Shown one piece after another: positions 58,801-64,000 of a stretch of 64,000 nucleotides of DNA. The notes beneath the pieces are model-generated. The model worked only from the letters and a program-made list of their open reading frames with translations. It did not search any database and was not told the origin of the DNA. The position numbers were made by a program, and so were the translations under genes. This DNA comes from Telmatactis stephensoni (lineage: Eukaryota; Cnidaria; Anthozoa; Actiniaria; Isophelliidae), in the NCBI GenBank assembly GCA_029948255.1, contig JALIZF010001792.1:248001-312000 (forward strand), read 5' to 3'. The stretch's first letter is position 1. Each line of letters starts with the position of its first letter.

Positions 58801-61800
58801 CACTAGTTTCCCCCAATCATTTGATTTTGACATCCTGAAAGCTTTCTTTAATTTTCTATCCACAGTGCTGATGGTCATAAGTATATCAAAGCCAAAGAAT
58901 GGGGTATTCCTTGTGTCAATGCGCAATGGCTGGGGGATATATTATTATGTAAGTAGAAGAAACCTTAGTAAATATACCATACATGTACATATCAGGGTCA
59001 TCAAATGACCTCCTCTCTCCTCTTCTCCAATCCATACTAGTTATATATTCTGAATATCAAAAATTAATGGACATTGACAGTGGTAAAAATAATCCACTCT
59101 TTCCAATCTCCTTGCAACAAGTTGGTGAGTCAGTCACAGTGATACATCCACTGGATGCAAGCTGGTATCAGAACCCTGATACTTGTGTTTCATAATTTTT
59201 GAAGTCATGTCAGAATTTGGAATAGGGTGTGATAGGCTTCAATGCCCAAGCACTGTAAATAAATAAATTTGATGAAGCTCATCACCCCCTTCCTTGCAGC
59301 ACAAGTGTGCTTTCATTACAAAGTTATACATAGTTACATACACACACATATAGCAGCCACCATCTGAGCCATGCCTGATCACAAAGCACAGCTTAGATTG
59401 AAACTATTCATTATGGAAGGAAAAGCTGGAGCACCGAGAGAAAAATCCACAAAGCAAGGGAGAGAATGAAAGACAAACCCAAGCCACATGTGATGCCCCA
59501 TCAGGGAATCAACACAGGACCACAGAGGTGACAGACCAGCATTCTCGCACCTCAGCCAGGTCCCCTTGCTTCTATAATAAAAGATGCTATTATATTGAAC
59601 AATATTTTTGTCAACAAACTCAATCAACAACCTAAAATCATTTTGTATGTATTTGCATTTTGTTTTGTTTTCAGCGGGTCAAGTGTTTCCTTGTGCTCTT
59701 AAGAAATACTCAGAGTTTGGGAAAGCTGATGATTTAATGGCTAACAAGGAGCTTGTCAAGAACCTGTTAGGTTTGTTATAAGAAAACTTGTACACAATCA
59801 ACCACCATTTTCATCAACTACAATATCACATCATGAATGTCAGTATCATCATCATCATCATCATCATTATTTACAGTCCTTCAAACCATGTCCACCTCAC
59901 AAAGTTTTTGATTTCATTTTGACATCTTTTTGACAACTTTGAATACTGCTAACTAGTTGGATATCAGTGCTTCACTTTGATCAGCTCAACAGGCAGAGTT
60001 TGTAAGTCAATGTAATGATGTATAATGTACAAACTCTGCCTATCAAAACACATATATAAAACTTTTCTATGTTTTATAGAATCATGGAAGAATGAGCTTG
60101 CAGAAGCAAACAACAATGAGGTAAGCTTTCATTTGTCTTACAAGTTTCTAAATTAAATTTAAGACCACAGAAAAAATGTTGATAACATTGTGTGATATAT
60201 AGGGGTATGACAAAAAGGGAAGAACAACTTATGACAAAGAAAAATAACTTTCAAATGGACAAACAAGAATTATTAAGAGATTTGGTTATTCAGACAGTTG
60301 ATAATGGATCATGAAAAGACTTTCTATGATCCATAGTTTGATTAATTTTAACTTTGTAAATTAATTTAATTTTGCCAGGATTCAGGCGGAGTAAAGAGGA
60401 AAAATAGTGAAGATGTCCAGGTATGTTTGTTGTTGTTGCTGTCACAGTAGTGTCCTTCCATAATCCATATTTTTTTTAGTATGACTTGTCATGTAAAAGT
60501 CGTGAACTAGACTAAACAAAGCAGTTTCGAATTCACTAGTTTACAAACACTAGAGTGATTGCACTTAACCCGTGCAAAAATACTAACTAAATAGTGCAAA
60601 ATAGCACTAATAACAAACGAAGACAAATGATTTGGAACTTTTTAGCGCTATTTAGATTTTGTACATTTGCGTGCGACCACTCATTTTAAGTGCGACCACT
60701 CTAAAAGCGTGCAATATTTTGCACTGTTTAGTACTAAATAGCACTAATTACATGTAATCAATAGAAAACAATAAAATTGGCATAACCTATCACCATTTAT
60801 TAGCACTATTTATTTTGACTTTGCTTAGCAGTAATATTTACATTGGTATATTTCTAAATCCTTTGCAGGACTCTGAAGTACAAAACCAAATCAAAAGACA
60901 AAGGTACTTTGGGATGTACATCGCTCCTTAGGGGCACCTCTACCATAATACCTACGTGTATAATTAACCGTTATTATCGTTATCATCACAGGGGCAGATC
61001 CAGGATTTTGTAAAGGGGGTGTCCCAAATAGACCATTTGAGAGATGACGTCAATCCAAGATGGCGGCCTCCTAACAATGGAATCTGATGACGTCATCTCG
61101 TACGGTGCTGGGAGGGGGGTGTCCGATGCACCTATGGACACCCCCTGGATCCGCCCCTGCATCATCATCATCGTCGTCATCATCATCATAATTATTATCA
61201 TTATCTCAATTTTCAGGCTATCCAATGCAGCTACTGTAGAGGTCAACAGCAATACTCCACGTGTTTTGTTCACTGGTTTGACAGCAAGCAAATCAACTGT
61301 CTTGATAAAGGTGGGATGTGTGTGTGCGTGTGTATGTGTGGTGCTTCTTCTCGTTTTTACAAATTTGTCAGTATTTGCCAACATGTATTCAGTCAACACA
61401 CTATGCAGCAATTTAACAAATAAATTCCATTTTTCCGTGCGTCTGTACTCTAATAGATGCACAAATGACGTCAAAATGTGGTGAGAACAAAAAGCAGGCC
61501 TCGAGACGAGTTGAGCGGCGTGACTGTTGTTTTAACCACATTTTGATGTCTTTTTGCATCTATTAGAGTACAAACCCACGAAAAATGAAATCTATTCTAT
61601 TCTGTATAATATTCATCGAAACATTTCAACCAATCAGAGTGTGCGTAATACTGACAAAATATACTGACAAAATGTGACAGCAAGCAAATCAACTGTCTTG
61701 ATAAAGGTGGGATGTGTGTGTGCGTGTGTATGTGTGGTGCTTCTTCTCGTTTTTACAAATTTGTCAGTATTTGCCAACATGTATTCAGTCAACACACTAT

Positions 61801-62899
61801 GCAGCAATTTAACAAATAAATTCCATTTTTCCGTGCGTCTGTACTCTAATAGATGCACAAATGACGTCAAAATGTGGTGAGAACAAAAAGCAGGCCTCGA
61901 GACGAGTTGAGCGGCGTGACTGTTGTTTTAACCACATTTTGATGTCTTTTTGCATCTATTAGAGTACAAACCCACGAAAAATGAAATCTATTCTATTCTG
62001 TATAATATTCATCGAAACATTTCAACCAATCAGAGTGTGCGTAAGATTCAATGACGTCATCTATGCGTGTGTACTGTAATCACACAGTTCTCGACCAATC
62101 AGAGCGCGTGTAATATACCATTTATTAATACAAAACATTTTAAAACCTGTTTTTAGATGCTGTCAGAATTGGGTGGAGCTGCTGCGAGTTCTCCTCGAAC
62201 CTGTACTCATCTTGTTGCTACAAAAGTGAGGGAAATATACAAATGCACTTACCCCACTAACAGAGAGATTGCTCTTTGAAGAGAAGCTTTAAAGAATCCC
62301 TCTGTTAGAAGTTTAAAATACAGATGCCACGTGCTTTCCTAGCTCTTTTAAGAGGTCTTTTCCATCTTTCTTTATGCAAAAATACGTATTATAATGTACA
62401 TTTGACTCTCTATAGATTGTTCGTACTGCAAAGTTTTTATCAGCAATCTCAGTTTGTCAGTTCATCGTGACACCTGATTGGTTGGAGAAAAGTTATGAGG
62501 CTAAAAGGTTTTTAGGTTAGTGATATGAGATTGTTGTGAAAGTATTGAACAGCTTTGATATCAAATGGTATCTTGGCCATCACCACAGGAAGCCCAACGG
62601 AGGTGTGACAGACCATATTATCGAATCACTCTACCTAACTCCAAAATGGAGCTGAATTTCAGGAATACTTGATCTATATTGAAAACAATTCACGTTCTTG
62701 CTTGTTTGCAGATCCCAAACTTTTCTCTCTTAAAGACCTCGCAACTGAAAAGGAATACAGCATGGACTTACTAACATCACTAGAACGAGCTCAAACCAAA
62801 CCTTTATTACAAGGTGTTAAAGTGTATGCTACCCTGAATGTACAACCATCGCCTTCGTCATTAAAGGAGATTGTAGAGGCTGCAGGTGGCGAAGTAAGT

Positions 62900-62934
<35 letters not shown>

Positions 62935-63819
62935 AATCATTGTGTTCAAAGTTTTCACGTGATCAAGGTTTTGATGAAACTAACAGATTTTGCAAACGTG
63001 CTGCGAGAAGGAAAAGTCCTCTTTCGTGTTGCGTTGCGTCAAAAGTAATCATAATCATAATAATGATGATGATGATGATGATGATGATAATAATAATAGG
63101 TTTATTGACAAAGCATTTATCGCACCTCACGGTGAATTACAAATGCGAAATTTAAAACATATAAAACTAGATATAACGACTATAGAATATGATTATAAGA
63201 TATGACTAATAAAAGATATATATAGATTGGACTATGTATCTGAAAAAATATGAACATTGGAATATTGTAACTTCTAATGTCTGCTAGAAAAGCACATAGC
63301 AGGTATGAAACTTTTCTTGTAACGTTCTGTTCGGCATTTTTGTAGGCTTAAGGGAATATTAAACAAGAAAACTTTTAGAGCAACGTTTGCGCGGCTGCAA
63401 GAAATATATGGTAATAATCTTGTGATATTTTGAACACTGTTCAAAATCCTGCAACATGTTGCAGCCAATGTTGCACTAAAATCGAAGCTTAGTGGAAAAT
63501 CAAATGTAATCTATCTAATAATCAACTTGTCAAACTGTCTTCGATTCTCTTTTTCAGTTCATAACTGACACTTTGTCGAAGACATCGCTGGAGTCATTGA
63601 AATCACTGAAAACTAAAGACGTAAGTCTTGATTCTGTGTGCAAATTTGTTTGGAGATTTGGTATTTGTATCCAAAGCCAAACCAGATCTAGATCAGTATT
63701 TCTTGTGTGCTGTTAAGTGTAGATTATTTTGTATTTTTTGTAGGGAACCCCAGGTTTCATTGTTGTGACGTGCCAAGAAGATTTAAAGCTTTGTAATCCT
63801 ATAATACGATTTGGCATTG
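52863..63819 (+). CDS. PAXIP1: PAXIP1 (PTIP), BRCT-repeat protein of chromatin and DNA-damage response; 3' end beyond window
   Basis: PTIP bridges MLL3/4 H3K4 methyltransferase complexes and 53BP1-linked DNA-damage signalling in the nucleus; its C-terminal BRCT pair binds phosphoproteins (known for the animal family). Exons 1-14 are as in copy 1: 52863-52967, 54003-54137, 54743-54786, 54895-54958, 55082-55195, 56218-56806, 57158-57240, 57370-57465, 57777-57914, 58459-58580, 58866-58948, 59041-59124, 59675-59770, 60080-60120. Then 60379-60420, 60869-60903, 61217-61310, 62157-62225, 62416-62515, 62712-62893, 63558-63620, 63744-63819. Total 2455 nt: 818 codons plus one base. BRCT5 is recognisable by [26 protein letters not shown] and [21 protein letters not shown]6 begins at [20 protein letters not shown]. 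By homology one more coding exon is expected past 64000. No Gln-rich tract is present. The start has A at -3 and G at +4. Confidence 0.92.
53282..53399. mobile_element. MITE with CCGGTTCACACGACG termini (copy 2)
   Basis: Duplicate of 44676-44793, carried along by the 8.6-kb duplication. Confidence 0.75.
55910..56061. mobile_element. GAGCAGATTT-family MITE in PAXIP1 intron 5 (copy 2)
   Basis: Duplicate of 47310-47461; its presence in both copies shows the insertion predates the 8.6-kb duplication. Confidence 0.65.
59388..59574 (-). repeat. tRNA-derived SINE in PAXIP1 intron 12 (copy 2)
   Basis: Second copy of the SINE at 50788-50974, part of the tandem duplication. Confidence 0.6.
60989..61159. 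mobile_element. hAT-like MITE in PAXIP1 intron 16
   Basis: CAGGGGCAGATCCAGGATTT at the left and CCCCCTGGATCCGCCCCTG at the right. Flanks TATCATCA and CATCATCA could be an 8-bp target duplication with one mismatch, but they lie in an ATC repeat. Carries two TGACGTCA palindromes. It ends 57 bp before exon 17. Same family as 7205-7392. Confidence 0.7.
61279..62044 (+). repeat. 370-bp tandem duplication covering the end of PAXIP1 exon 17
   Basis: 61279-61648 and 61675-62044 match at an offset of 396 bp, separated by 26 bp. Each unit holds the last 32 or so bases of exon 17, its GTGGGA donor, a GT-rich run and most of a CRE-carrying MITE. The second exon fragment has no acceptor, so exon 17 proper is unaffected. 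Confidence 0.85.
61405..62120. mobile_element. CRE-carrying MITE family, duplicated internally
   Basis: 'attccatttttccgtgcgtc', 'tgtactctaatagatgcac', 'aaatgacgtcaaaatgtggt' and the inverted 'accacattttgatgtctttt', 'tgcatctattagagtac'. After the second unit the element continues to its terminus 'cgaccaatcagagcgcgtgt' at about 62120. Confidence 0.65.
62902..63095 (+). repeat. (ATG)n/(ATA)n microsatellites in PAXIP1 intron 20
   Basis: Two short runs of ATG/GAT followed by ATA/ATC units (62902-62935 and 63063-63095); the first starts 6 bp after the exon 20 donor. Confidence 0.8.
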
Positions 63820-64000
63820 GTGAGTTGACAAAGAATGAAATTATATGTAAAGCACAAGCAACATACACAGACTCAGTAATGTACTGTTCATTATCAGTAC
63901 TTGTCTTTTCACTAGTGATCTGTGCATAGGCATAAGCAGCATATAGACTCAGTAATATTCTGCTTATTCAGTTAACACAAGCAAAATAGACTCAGTAATG

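Larger units (their letters stand above)
51620..60219 (+). repeat. Tandem duplication, downstream unit (8600 bp)
   Basis: Near-identical to 43014-51619. It begins inside what was the MITE loop in the upstream unit and ends in the intron after PAXIP1 exon 14, where unique sequence with exons 15-22 takes over. Confidence 0.95.

Overview
This is an intron-rich eukaryotic genomic window (AT-rich, GT-AG introns, many MITEs and tRNA-derived SINEs, long simple repeats). The gene content fits an early-branching metazoan, most likely an anthozoan cnidarian (coral or sea anemone). It includes an ionotropic glutamate receptor that does not fall neatly into a vertebrate class, an ankyrin-repeat/pseudokinase gene, and an animal PAXIP1/PTIP gene. 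The species assignment is inference. There are no bacterial operons, CRISPR arrays or rRNA genes.

Layout: (1) 107-847, minus strand: an uncharacterised Ser/Pro-rich protein, apparently one coding exon, with a CRE-CCAAT-TATA promoter arrangement upstream. (2) 850-7587: no gene supported; a mosaic of MITEs and CRE-containing repeats. (3) 7588-22333, minus strand: a complete 13-exon ionotropic glutamate receptor gene. I assembled it exon by exon; all phases agree and the CDS is 2604 nt (867 codons plus stop). Its introns carry MITEs with clear target-site duplications, SINEs, and GAA and GGAA microsatellites. (4) 22340-29250: no gene supported; a LINE 3' end, SINE copies and foldback MITEs. (5) 29253-42721, plus strand: a 7-exon gene with ankyrin repeats, a protein-kinase-like domain lacking HRD and DFG, and a roughly 1,150-residue acidic repetitive tail. 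It has three frame-breaking indels and a pogo-like element about 2.6 kb long in one intron. (6) 43014-60219: a near-identical 8.6-kb tandem duplication carrying the promoter and first 14 exons of PAXIP1. (7) 52863-63819: the downstream copy continues into exons 15-22 and runs off the window, so it is the apparently intact gene; the upstream copy is truncated.

The most notable observations are: the PAXIP1 tandem duplication, with a breakpoint at the centre of a palindromic MITE and splice phases that permit an in-frame fusion transcript; the receptor's unusual pore (Glu at the Q/R position) together with a GluN1-like Trp-Asp in its ligand site; the pseudokinase with three indels and a possible intronic polyadenylation isoform; and a strong excess of the palindrome TGACGTCA, carried mostly by repeats. 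I found no clear candidate for a new multi-gene system; the window is ordinary metazoan genes embedded in a dense mobile-element landscape.
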